From assembly GCF_041360795.1 (NCBI RefSeq), contig NZ_JBFUPW010000001.1, positions 186,001 to 250,000 of the forward strand: a DNA stretch of 64,000 nucleotides, written 5' to 3'. Below, one piece after another: positions 1 through 7,300 of the stretch (positions are counted from its first letter, which is position 1; each line of letters starts with the position of its first letter). The notes below the pieces were generated by a model. The model worked only from the letters and a program-made list of their open reading frames with translations, was not told where the DNA came from and ran no database searches. The stretch is from Arthrobacter_E sp041360795. Lineage in GTDB: Bacteria > Actinomycetota > Actinomycetes > Actinomycetales > Micrococcaceae. Made by a program: the position numbers and the translations under genes.

Positions 1-1
1 G

Positions 2-271
2 AGTTTCGGCATGGCCGTGCAGGAATCGCTGGCGCACGGGGTCCCGGCGGTCGTCCGTCGGGGAACCGGGGCGGAGGAAGCGCTCGGTGCGGGCGGTGCG
101 GGCGCGGCGGTGGAACTCGGCGGCGCGCCCTCCCTTGCGGAGACCCTGGCGGCCTGGCTCGAGGATTCTGAGCTCGCGGCCCGGTGGCGGGAAGCGGCCT
201 TAGCCCGGCGTGCGACGTTGCCCCGGTGGACGGAGACCGCCCGGGCGGTGCTCGCGCTCCTCCGCGGCTGA
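2..271 (+). CDS. Glycosyltransferase family 4 (GT-B), C-terminal fragment
   Basis: This is the 3' end of a gene that starts before the window. The reading frame is open from base 2 and encodes about 89 residues. The first visible residues, FGMAVQESLAHGVPAV, match the donor-sugar binding stretch of GT-B (group 1) glycosyltransferases, in which the Glu contacts the nucleotide sugar. A gap and a helical Ala/Arg-rich tail follow, as usual at the end of this fold. Substrate and linkage cannot be read from this fragment. The internal ATG at 11 is not a start, because the conserved motif runs through it. Confidence 0.75.
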   Translation, partial: SFGMAVQESLAHGVPAVVRRGTGAEEALGAGGAGAAVELGGAPSLAETLAAWLEDSELAARWREAALARRATLPRWTETARAVLALLRG

Positions 272-367
272 GGTTCGCCCTGCTGAGTGGCGGGCACGTC
301 TGGAAGTTTGCATCTGATCGCACTAGTCTCGCGAAGACAAGACCCGGTGCGGAGAAACGAGAAAGCC

Positions 368-652
368 GTGGCGCGACGACGGAGAGCGCTTGTCTGGCCC
401 TGGACGGAGTGGTGGTCCTGGACGGCGCTGCTGGTTTTCCTGATGATCATCGTCGTGCCACTGCTGACCTCCAGGGTGCGGGGCTGTCCAGCCTCCACTG
501 GTTATGGCGACGCCGATCAGTGTGTTGAGACGCCGCTCCTGGGCACCCCGCTCAGCGAGATCCTCACGGGGATCTGCGGAGTCGTGGCGGCGGGCGCCCT
601 CATCGGGCTCGTCTGGACCATCCGGCAGAGAGTCTCCTCAGCGAAGCGGTAG
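368..652 (+). CDS. Small membrane protein with two predicted helices
   Basis: This short gene encodes about 94 residues and I do not recognise its family. The N-terminus is Arg-rich and contains Trp (ARRRRALVWPWTEWW). A hydrophobic helix follows (about residues 16-33), then a short loop with two Cys residues that could be extracytoplasmic, and a second helix (about residues 70-88) ending in RQRVSSAKR. I prefer the GTG start at 368, which has a GGAG-containing purine stretch upstream. The ATG at 287 would add a non-hydrophobic leader. It may be a shadow ORF, but two clean helices with positive flanks argue for a real protein. Confidence 0.45.
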   Translation: MARRRRALVWPWTEWWSWTALLVFLMIIVVPLLTSRVRGCPASTGYGDADQCVETPLLGTPLSEILTGICGVVAAGALIGLVWTIRQRVSSAKR

Positions 653-678
653 ACGCTCACCGAGCGGAGAAGCCAGCC

Positions 679-966
679 CTACAGGTGCCGGCCCGAGTCC
701 ATGCGCTGGTGCAGGACTCTGATCACGTCGACGCCGTCGGCGGCAGCCACGTAGAAGATCAGGTGGCTGCCGATGGCATACTTCCGGTACCCGGCGCGTA
801 TCTCATCGCACGTCCTTCCGCGGGCAGGGTCTTCGGCGATGCGTTCCATCGCGGCGTGGAGCTCACGGATGTAGGTCTCCGCCTGCCGCATGTCCCAGCG
901 CTCCGTTGTGTAGTCCCAGATGGACGACAGGTCGGCTCGCGCGGCGGGGGTGAGCCGGAAGCTCAT
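679..966 (-). CDS. parE: ParE/RelE-family toxin
   Basis: This 95-residue protein has the compact ParE/RelE fold. Its N-terminus (FRLTPAARADLSSIWDYT) is the typical ParE opening, the middle has EDPARGR, and the C-terminal strands read YRKYAIGSHLIFYV and VDVIRVLHQRMD. ParE toxins poison DNA gyrase, whereas RelE relatives cleave mRNA at the ribosome; the sequence favours the ParE branch. The gene overlaps the upstream antitoxin gene by four bases, the usual translational coupling in type II toxin-antitoxin pairs. The reading frame is intact, so the toxin is probably functional. Confidence 0.88.
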   Translation of the reverse strand: MSFRLTPAARADLSSIWDYTTERWDMRQAETYIRELHAAMERIAEDPARGRTCDEIRAGYRKYAIGSHLIFYVAAADGVDVIRVLHQRMDSGRHL

Positions 967-1196
967 CCCTTCTTCTCGGCGATGAAGGCTTCCAGGTCGA
1001 ACGGCTCGGGAGTTCCGCTGGATTCACCCTCGGCGAGGGAAGCCCGGAGTGCTGCCAGGTGGGTTTCCTGGTCCTCCAGCAGCCGCAGCCCGGCACGCAC
1101 CGCTTCGCTCGCCGTCCGGAAGCGCCCGGATTTCACTTCCCGGGCCAGGAAGGCGGCGGAGTGCTCGTCCAGGCTGATCGAGGTGTTGCTGCTCAT
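963..1196 (-). CDS. parD: ParD-type ribbon-helix-helix antitoxin
   Basis: This 77-residue protein starts with a ribbon-helix-helix DNA-binding region (TSISLDEHSAAFLAREVKSG, then RTASEAVRAGLRLLE). An acidic tail follows that would wrap the ParE toxin. It is the first gene of a two-gene operon with parE. A TACTTT hexamer (minus strand, 1203-1208) ends six bases before the ATG, so the mRNA is probably leaderless. A perfect palindrome at 1207-1221 overlaps the upstream edge of that -10 element and is the likely binding site for ParD or the ParDE complex, giving autorepression. Confidence 0.88.
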   Translation of the reverse strand: MSSNTSISLDEHSAAFLAREVKSGRFRTASEAVRAGLRLLEDQETHLAALRASLAEGESSGTPEPFDLEAFIAEKKG

Positions 1197-1206
1197 GCCT
1201 TCAAAG

Positions 1207-1221
1207 TACCAATAATTGGTA
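1207..1221. promoter_or_regulatory. Palindromic operator of parDE
   Basis: TACCAAT-A-ATTGGTA is a perfect 7+1+7 palindrome. It overlaps the outer edge of the TACTTT hexamer that serves parD. Ribbon-helix-helix antitoxins repress their own operons through such sites. The assignment is by position and symmetry. Confidence 0.6.
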
Positions 1222-1315
1222 ATCGCGAACAGGTGTCGCTTGGGACGCTGACCCGGAGCGAAGCGGTAAAACCAAACCCCTGGTCCGCGCCGTGCCCGTG
1301 GCCTAGCGTGAGGTC

Positions 1316-2113
1316 ATGACCATGAATCGTTTTGGGGGACGGGTGGTGTTCCTGACCGGGGCGGCCCAGGGGATCGGCGCGGCCACGGCACGGCGCCTCT
1401 TCGCGGAGGGCGCCACCGTGGTGCTCGCGGACCGGAACACTGAGGGCGCCACGCGCGTCGCGGAAAACCTCGGAGATCCGGACCGCACACTGGTGGTGCC
1501 GTGCGATCTGACGGACCGCGCGTCCGTGGACGGCGCCGTCGCGGCGGCGGTGGAGCGCTTCGGCCGGCTCGACGCCCTCGTCAACGTGGCGGGCGGCGCC
1601 CTGCGGCACCCCGGGCTCTTGCACGGGATGGACGACGACGGCTGGAACCGGACGCTCGACCTCAACCTGAGCGGCCCCATGCGCTGCATCCGCGCGGTCG
1701 CGCCCCATCTGGGCCCGGGCGGGGCGATCGTCCTGGTGAGCTCGGTCAACGGTCTGCAGGCGTGGGGCGGAGAGTCCTACTCGTCCGCCAAGGCCGGGCT
1801 CGTGGTCCTGGCCAAGAATCTCGCCGTGGAGCTGGGCCCGGCTGGGGTGCGCATCAATGTCGTGGCCCCCGGAACCATCCGGACGCCCGTCTGGGACGAC
1901 CAGGGCGGGCCGGACAAGCTCGCCCCGCTGTACCCGCTGGGCCGGGTGGGGGAGCCCGAGGACATCGCCGCGGCGATCGCCTTCCTCGCCTCGGACGACG
2001 CTGCCTGGATCACCGGGATCACCCTCCCGGTCGACGGCGGCGGGGGAACCGGCCCGCTGCACGTCATGCACCAGCTCCGAAAGGATCCGGACGAGGACTC
2101 ACTCGAAACGTGA
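1316..2113 (+). CDS. SDR-family NAD(P)-dependent oxidoreductase
   Basis: This 265-residue classical short-chain dehydrogenase has the cofactor motif TGAAQGIG at residues 14-21. The catalytic set is Asn117, Ser142 or Ser143, Tyr155 and Lys159 (YSSAK), and the C-terminal part has VVAPGTIRTP and the usual GITLPVDGG end. The residues after the second strand (ADRN) suggest NAD(H) rather than NADP(H). The substrate is unknown. TAGCGT at 1304-1309 ends six bases before the ATG, so the transcript is probably leaderless. The ATG two codons downstream is an alternative start. The 3' end overlaps the convergent acetyltransferase gene by 15 bases. Confidence 0.88.
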   Translation: MTMNRFGGRVVFLTGAAQGIGAATARRLFAEGATVVLADRNTEGATRVAENLGDPDRTLVVPCDLTDRASVDGAVAAAVERFGRLDALVNVAGGALRHPGLLHGMDDDGWNRTLDLNLSGPMRCIRAVAPHLGPGGAIVLVSSVNGLQAWGGESYSSAKAGLVVLAKNLAVELGPAGVRINVVAPGTIRTPVWDDQGGPDKLAPLYPLGRVGEPEDIAAAIAFLASDDAAWITGITLPVDGGGGTGPLHVMHQLRKDPDEDSLET

Positions 2114-2656
2114 GAAGGGTTCCGCGTAACGGAAGGCGCCCCGCTCGCCGTCGTAGGCCGGAAGCAGCCTGACCTGGAAGTAATCGCCCCAGGCGGGGTC
2201 CGGGGCGCCGATGCCGTGACGGGATGCCGCGACCCAGCCGTGGCGGCCGTAGTAGCCCGGATCGCCCAGCAGCGCGATGAGCGGCTCACCCAGGAGGACG
2301 GCGGCGTCCACGGTCGCGGCCAGCAGGGCGGCGCCGACGCCCTGGCGCTGCGCGGACGGGATCACCGACAGCGGTCCGAGACCGAGCGACGGCGCCGAGG
2401 GGGCGTCGCCGTCGTCGAGCGCGCCGCGTGTCGTCATGACGTGACCCACCACGGTCCCGTCCCTCTCCGCGACGAGGGCCAGCCCGGGCAGGTATCCGGG
2501 GTCCTCCCGCAGCCACTCGACGAGCACCGCCTCTCCGGGATCCGAGGTGCCGTCGACGGGCGGAGCCGCATGGGGCGCCTCGCGGAACGCGTCCGCGGTC
2601 AGGGCGCGGATGGCAGGGAAATCGGCAGGCGTCTCAGGCCGGATCAGGAGGGGCAT
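2099..2656 (-). CDS. GNAT-family N-acetyltransferase
   Basis: This 185-residue GNAT protein begins MPLLIRPETPADFPAIRALT. Its acetyl-CoA pyrophosphate-binding segment is VIPSAQRQGVGAALL, the Q/R-x-x-G-x-G/A motif, preceded by the strand LGLGPLSV. The later GDPGYYGRHGWVAA segment is typical of the YhbS-like (COG3153) branch. The acceptor substrate is unknown. The reading frame stays open upstream of 2656, but that part is Arg/Gly-rich and has no similarity to the fold, so I start at the ATG that opens the first strand. It is convergent and slightly overlapping with the SDR gene. Confidence 0.85.
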   Translation of the reverse strand: MPLLIRPETPADFPAIRALTADAFREAPHAAPPVDGTSDPGEAVLVEWLREDPGYLPGLALVAERDGTVVGHVMTTRGALDDGDAPSAPSLGLGPLSVIPSAQRQGVGAALLAATVDAAVLLGEPLIALLGDPGYYGRHGWVAASRHGIGAPDPAWGDYFQVRLLPAYDGERGAFRYAEPFSRFE

Positions 2657-2682
2657 GGATCCAGCTTTCCAGGCGCGGAGGT

Positions 2683-3321
2683 TCAGGGGAAGCGCAAGGC
2701 CACAGCCTCGGCGTCGCGGGTGACCTCGACGCCGGTCAGGTCCGTCACGTGCACGTCCGGGCCGTGCGCCGCGGACGCGGTCCCGACGCCCACCACAGCC
2801 ATGCCGGCCGCACGAGCCGCCGCGATGCCCGCTGCGGAGTCCTCGAACACCACACACTCCTCGGGAGCGGCGCCCAGAGCGCGGGCGGCTGCGAGGAAAC
2901 CCTCCGGGTCCGGCTTGCTGTTCCGCACGTCCTCCGCGCTGACCATGAGGGGCGGCAGCGGGACGCCGGCCGCCGACATCCGTGCCGTCGCGAGTTCCAG
3001 GGTGGCCGAGGTGACGAGCGCGTGCGGCGTCCCCTCGAGAGCCCGCACGAAGGCCTGCGCTCCCGGCACCTCGTGGACGCCGTCCAGTTCGCGGACTTCA
3101 CGAGCCAGCATGGCCTGATTCTCCGCCAGATTGAGCGCGTGCTCACGCTCGGGGAGCAGGACCGCCATGCTCTCCTGGCCCTGGCGGCCATGGATCACGC
3201 TGAGAACCCGCTCGGGGTCGAGGCCGTGGGACTCGCCCCACTCCGTCCAGAGCCGTTCCACCACAGTGGACGAATCCACCAGGGTGCCGTCCATGTCGAG
3301 CAGAATGGCCTTGACGTTCAT
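2683..3321 (-). CDS. HAD-superfamily phosphatase, sugar-phosphatase type
   Basis: This 212-residue HAD hydrolase has motif I DMDGTLVDS (nucleophile Asp9, acid Asp11), motif II VTSAT, motif III in NSKPDPEGF and motif IV FEDSAAGI. The helical cap after motif I puts it in subclass IA, near DL-glycerol-3-phosphatase and 2-deoxyglucose-6-phosphatase enzymes; the actual substrate is not known. I chose the ATG at 3321 because GGGAG lies six bases upstream. The ATG at 3333 is possible but has no well-placed ribosome-binding site. The gene lies 26 bases from the acetyltransferase gene in the same orientation. Confidence 0.87.
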   Translation of the reverse strand: MNVKAILLDMDGTLVDSSTVVERLWTEWGESHGLDPERVLSVIHGRQGQESMAVLLPEREHALNLAENQAMLAREVRELDGVHEVPGAQAFVRALEGTPHALVTSATLELATARMSAAGVPLPPLMVSAEDVRNSKPDPEGFLAAARALGAAPEECVVFEDSAAGIAAARAAGMAVVGVGTASAAHGPDVHVTDLTGVEVTRDAEAVALRFP

Positions 3322-3376
3322 CGTTTCTCCCATGAACCCACCCTAAGGGGCACCCGGAAGCGGCCGGTCCGGGGAC

Positions 3377-4051
3377 TCACGGAACGAAGCGGTACCCCAT
3401 GCCGGGTTCGGTCACGAGATGCGCCGGATGAGCCGGATCCTGCTCCAGTTTCCGCCGCAGTTGGGCGAGGTAGACGCGCAGATACTGGGTCTCCTCCGTG
3501 TAGGCCGGGCCCCACACCGAGCGCAGCACGTGCTGCTGGGTGACGAGCTTCCCGGAATTCTCCACGAGGAGCTGGAGCACGGCCCACTCGCGTGGCGTGA
3601 GGTGCACCCGCTCGCCGTCGCGGGTGACCGAGGAGGCGGCGAGGTCGATGCGCAGCGCCCCGGCCTCCACAGCCCCGGGCACGGAATCCTGCACCCTCCG
3701 GCGCTCCACCGCGCGCATCCGGGCCAGCAGTTCGTCCAGGCCGAAGGGTTTGGTGACATAGTCGTCGGCCCCGGCGTCGAGCGCCTCCACCTTGTCCGAG
3801 GAGCCGTGCCGGGCCGAGAGCACGATGATCGGGACCTCCGTCCAGCCGCGGAGGCCGTGGATCACCTCGGTGCCCTCCATATCCGGCAGGCCGAGGTCCA
3901 GGACCACCACGTGCGGTGGGTTGTCGGCGGCGGCGCGCAGGGCGGAGGCGCCGTCCGCGGCCACCGCGACGTCGTACCCCTCCGCCCGCAGATTGATCTG
4001 GAGGGCGCGGAGCAGCTGCGGCTCGTCGTCCACCACGAGCACTTTCCTCAT
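3377..4051 (-). CDS. kdpE: KdpE response regulator
   Basis: This 224-residue OmpR/PhoB-family regulator is the output half of the KdpDE system. The receiver domain has the acidic pair Asp8-Asp9, the phosphoacceptor Asp52 (VVLDLGLPD) and the conserved Lys in VTKPFG. The C-terminal winged-helix domain reads LTPREWAVLQLLVENSGKLV and ends with the typical TEPGMGYRFVP. The start overlaps the end of kdpD by four bases, so the two are translationally coupled. KdpE is expected to activate the kdpFABC promoter about 7.4 kb upstream; candidate sites are the repeats at 11417-11469. Confidence 0.95.
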   Translation of the reverse strand: MRKVLVVDDEPQLLRALQINLRAEGYDVAVAADGASALRAAADNPPHVVVLDLGLPDMEGTEVIHGLRGWTEVPIIVLSARHGSSDKVEALDAGADDYVTKPFGLDELLARMRAVERRRVQDSVPGAVEAGALRIDLAASSVTRDGERVHLTPREWAVLQLLVENSGKLVTQQHVLRSVWGPAYTEETQYLRVYLAQLRRKLEQDPAHPAHLVTEPGMGYRFVP

Positions 4052-6627
4052 GCCCGTTCCTCCTGTCCTTCGGGTGTTCCCTGAGCCGCGCCGTGCGAGT
4101 GCGGCCCCGCGTACAGCGGGAGCCGGACCACCATCGTCAGGCCGCCGCCCGGTGTCGGCTCCGCCGTGAGCTCTCCGCCCATCGCCTCGATGAAGCCTCG
4201 TGCCACCGCGAGCCCCAGCCCGAGCCCGCTCGCCTGCGCGTCCAGCTGACGGAAGGGCTGGAACATCTCGGCCAGGCGCTCCTCAGCCACGCCGGAGCCG
4301 TGGTCCACCACTCGGAGTTCGCTCGCGGGACGGCCGTCCAGCACGGGGCCGAGAAGACCACCGGGAGTCGCCACCAGGACCACGCCGGAATCGGGCGCGT
4401 GCTTGACGGCGTTCTCCACGAGGTTCGCCAAGGCCCGCCCCAGCAGGCCCCGGTCCGCGTCCACGGGTGGCAGATTCGGGGCGAGTTCCACACGGACCAG
4501 GCCTTCGGCCACCCCGGACAAAGCCTCCGGGACCACCTCTAGCCAGGAGACCGGCTCGTGGAGCACCGTGACGGCGTCGCCCGAGATCCGGGACATGTCC
4601 AGGAGGTTGGCGATCAGGGACTCCAGCCGGTGGTTGCAGCTCTCGATGGTCTCCAGCATCTCCTCCTCTTCCTCCGCCGTCATCTTGCCCCGCTGACGCC
4701 GCAGGGCCGTGGCGGCGAGACCGATCCCCGCGAGCGGCGTGCGGAGGTCGTGGGACGCGGCCTGCAACAAGGACGTCCGGATGCGGTTGCCCTCCGCGAG
4801 CTTGACGGTGTCGGCCAGGCTCAGCGCGAGCCGGTCCCGTTCCAGGAGCGCGAGCAGATGGGATTCGAAGGCCCGGAGCAGCCGCCGCTCGCCGCCGGAG
4901 AGGACCCGCCCGTTCCACGCGAGCAGCGCGGTGGGGGAGAGCTCCTCGGCGGTGCCGGCTTCGGTCGGGCTGCCGGGGGCGCCGGCGCCGCTGGAGGCGC
5001 TGAGCCGCCAGCCGGCGTCGTCACCCGCGGGCTGCGAGCCGTCCCGCTCGAACAGGGACACCGACTCCAGCGAGAACTCCTGCCGCACCTGCCGCAGGAA
5101 CTCCGCCGGGCTCTGGTCGCTGGCCAGCGACGACGACGCGAGCTCGCTCAGCGTGACGGCTTCGGCCCGCGCACGCCGGGCTTCCACGCTGCGCCGGGCG
5201 GACAGCCCCACCACCAGCGAGACGGCGATCGCGACCCCGAGGAACACGATCAGGGCGAAGAGATTCTGGGGATCGGAGATGGTGAACGTGTCCACCGGAG
5301 GCGTCACGAAGAAGTTCAGCAGCAGCGAGTCGAGGATCGCTGCCGGGACCGCCGGTTTGAGCCCGCCCACGAAGGCCACCGCGATGACCACGCAGAGGTG
5401 AGCCAGCACATGGGTGGCCAGGTCGAGCCCTTGGAACGGGGAGAGCAGCAGCGTGATGAGCGGGGGTCCCACGAGCGCGAGCACGAAGCCCAGCGTGGTC
5501 CGGAGCCGGCTCAGGGACGGCGCCGCGGTCGGCAAGGCCGCCTGGCGTCCGGCGAACGGGTGGGTCACGAGATGGACGTCGATATCCCCGGAACCGCGCA
5601 CCACGGCGTTGCTCACGCCCGTGCCGAGCAACTGGTGGAGCCGCCCGTGCCGGGACACACCGATGACGATCTGCGTGGCGTTCGCGCCCCGGGCATAGTC
5701 GAGGAGGGACGCCGCGACATCCTCGCCGGAGACGTGGACGAATCGGCCGCCGAGGTCCTCCACCAGGCGCTGCTGCACGCCCAGCCGGCCCGCCGAACCG
5801 TCGTCCAGGCCGTCGGCGCGGCGGACGTGCACGGCCAGGAGGTCGCCGTCGTTCACGCGCGAGAGGATGCGGGCGGCACGGCGCAGGAGGACCTCGCCCT
5901 CCGGCCCGCCGGTCAGGCCCACCACGATCCGTTCGCGCGCGGGCCAGGTGCCTTCGATGCCCTGGTGTTCGCGGTACCGGGCCAGGCCCTCGTCCACCCG
6001 GTCGGCGAGCCAGATCAGGGCGATCTCCCGCAGGGCGGAGAGGTTGCCGAGCCGGAAGTAGTTGGCGAGGGCGGCGTCGATGTTCTCCGCCGGGTAGACG
6101 TCACCCTGGCTCAGCCGCTGGCGGAGCAGCTCCGGTGCGATGTCCACGAGCTCGATCTGGTCCGCATGCCGCACCACCGCGTCCGGGACCGTCTCCTGCT
6201 GCCGGGTGCCGGTGATGGCCTGGACCACGTCGTGGAGGGAGGCGAGGTGCTGCACGTTGACGGTGGAGAGCACGTCGATCCCCGCGGCCAGGAGTTCCTC
6301 CACGTCCTCCCAGCGCTTCGCGTTCCGGCAGCCGGGGGCGTTGCTGTGGGCGTATTCGTCCACGACGGCGACGGCCGGCGCGCGCTCCAGCACGGCGTCG
6401 AGGTCCATCTCCTCCAGCGCGGCGCCGCGGTGCGTGTGGCGGCGGAGAGGAACCGACTCGAGTCCGTCGAGCAGGTGGGCCGTCTGCGGCCGGCCGTGAT
6501 CGAGGGCGACGGCCACCACCACGTCCTCGCCGGCGGCCCGGAGCCGATGGGCCTCCTCCAGCATGGCGTACGTCTTGCCGACGCCCGGGGCCGCCCCGAG
6601 GAACACCCGCAACCGGCCGCGTCTCAT
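4048..6627 (-). CDS. kdpD: KdpD sensor histidine kinase
   Basis: This 859-residue membrane kinase senses potassium limitation. The N-terminal KdpD domain has the Walker A motif GAAPGVGKT at residues 11-19 and the VDEYAHSN region. A universal-stress-protein-like domain follows, then four membrane helices (about residues 378-480), a GAF-like segment, the histidine-acceptor motif ASHDLRTPLAG and a HATPase domain (LVENAVKHAP, GLGLGLAVARG). All the kinase boxes are present. TAGGAT on the minus strand (6634-6639) ends six bases before the ATG, so kdpDE probably has its own leaderless promoter besides read-through from kdpC. It is coupled to kdpE. Confidence 0.95.
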   Translation of the reverse strand: MRRGRLRVFLGAAPGVGKTYAMLEEAHRLRAAGEDVVVAVALDHGRPQTAHLLDGLESVPLRRHTHRGAALEEMDLDAVLERAPAVAVVDEYAHSNAPGCRNAKRWEDVEELLAAGIDVLSTVNVQHLASLHDVVQAITGTRQQETVPDAVVRHADQIELVDIAPELLRQRLSQGDVYPAENIDAALANYFRLGNLSALREIALIWLADRVDEGLARYREHQGIEGTWPARERIVVGLTGGPEGEVLLRRAARILSRVNDGDLLAVHVRRADGLDDGSAGRLGVQQRLVEDLGGRFVHVSGEDVAASLLDYARGANATQIVIGVSRHGRLHQLLGTGVSNAVVRGSGDIDVHLVTHPFAGRQAALPTAAPSLSRLRTTLGFVLALVGPPLITLLLSPFQGLDLATHVLAHLCVVIAVAFVGGLKPAVPAAILDSLLLNFFVTPPVDTFTISDPQNLFALIVFLGVAIAVSLVVGLSARRSVEARRARAEAVTLSELASSSLASDQSPAEFLRQVRQEFSLESVSLFERDGSQPAGDDAGWRLSASSGAGAPGSPTEAGTAEELSPTALLAWNGRVLSGGERRLLRAFESHLLALLERDRLALSLADTVKLAEGNRIRTSLLQAASHDLRTPLAGIGLAATALRRQRGKMTAEEEEEMLETIESCNHRLESLIANLLDMSRISGDAVTVLHEPVSWLEVVPEALSGVAEGLVRVELAPNLPPVDADRGLLGRALANLVENAVKHAPDSGVVLVATPGGLLGPVLDGRPASELRVVDHGSGVAEERLAEMFQPFRQLDAQASGLGLGLAVARGFIEAMGGELTAEPTPGGGLTMVVRLPLYAGPHSHGAAQGTPEGQEERA

Positions 6628-6682
6628 GCGCCGATCCTAACAGCGTGAGCGCGGACCGTGCGGGTGGCCCTCGGGCGGTCCA

Positions 6683-7291
6683 CTAGTGGCTCCCGGCCTG
6701 CGACGGCGCCGTCTGCAGCCGCTTGCCCAGCGCCAGGTTCAGCGTCGTGGTGTTGACCGATTCCTGGCCCAGCAAGGACTCCACTCCCGTGGTGGTCGAC
6801 TGCTGGATGAGGGTCTGCACCTCGGCCAGGCTCAGCCCGGTGGCCCGGGCCACGCGCGGCGCCTGCAGCGCCGCGTAGGCGGGGGAGATGTCCGGGTCCA
6901 GGCCGGAGGCGGACGAGGTCACGGCATCCTCCGGAACCGCCGAACGGTCCACGCCCTCCCGGTTAGCGACGGCGGTGCGCGCCGCGTCCTTCGCTTCCTT
7001 CAGGGCGGCGGAGGTGGGGGCGAGGTTGGTCGCCGAGGACGTCTTCGGGTCCCAGCTCACGGCGGAAGGCCGCGGGAAGAAGAACCGGCGGTCCGTCTCC
7101 GGCACGGGCTGGGCGATGAGCGAGGAGGCGGCCGGCGAGCCGTTCACGCTCTGCACCGAGCCGTTGGCCTGGGCCGGGGCGATCGCCTGGCCGAGCCCGA
7201 AGACCGCCAAGGGGTACAGCCCGCCCAGGATGACGGTGAGCAGGGCCAGCAGGACGAAGGCCACGCGAAATTGTCGCAATGTCGTGGTCAT
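6683..7291 (-). CDS. kdpC: Potassium-transporting ATPase subunit KdpC
   Basis: This 202-residue subunit has one N-terminal membrane helix (FVLLALLTVILGGLYPLAVFGLGQAI) and an extracytoplasmic domain with the family motifs FFFPRPSAV, TSSASGLDPDISPAYA and LALGKRLQ. KdpC supports high-affinity K+ uptake by the KdpFABC complex, probably by stabilising nucleotide binding and assembly. Its start lies nine bases after kdpB, in the same operon. A 55-base gap separates it from kdpD and contains the presumed kdpD promoter. Confidence 0.95.
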   Translation of the reverse strand: MTTTLRQFRVAFVLLALLTVILGGLYPLAVFGLGQAIAPAQANGSVQSVNGSPAASSLIAQPVPETDRRFFFPRPSAVSWDPKTSSATNLAPTSAALKEAKDAARTAVANREGVDRSAVPEDAVTSSASGLDPDISPAYAALQAPRVARATGLSLAEVQTLIQQSTTTGVESLLGQESVNTTTLNLALGKRLQTAPSQAGSH

Positions 7292-7300
7292 GAGGTGCTC

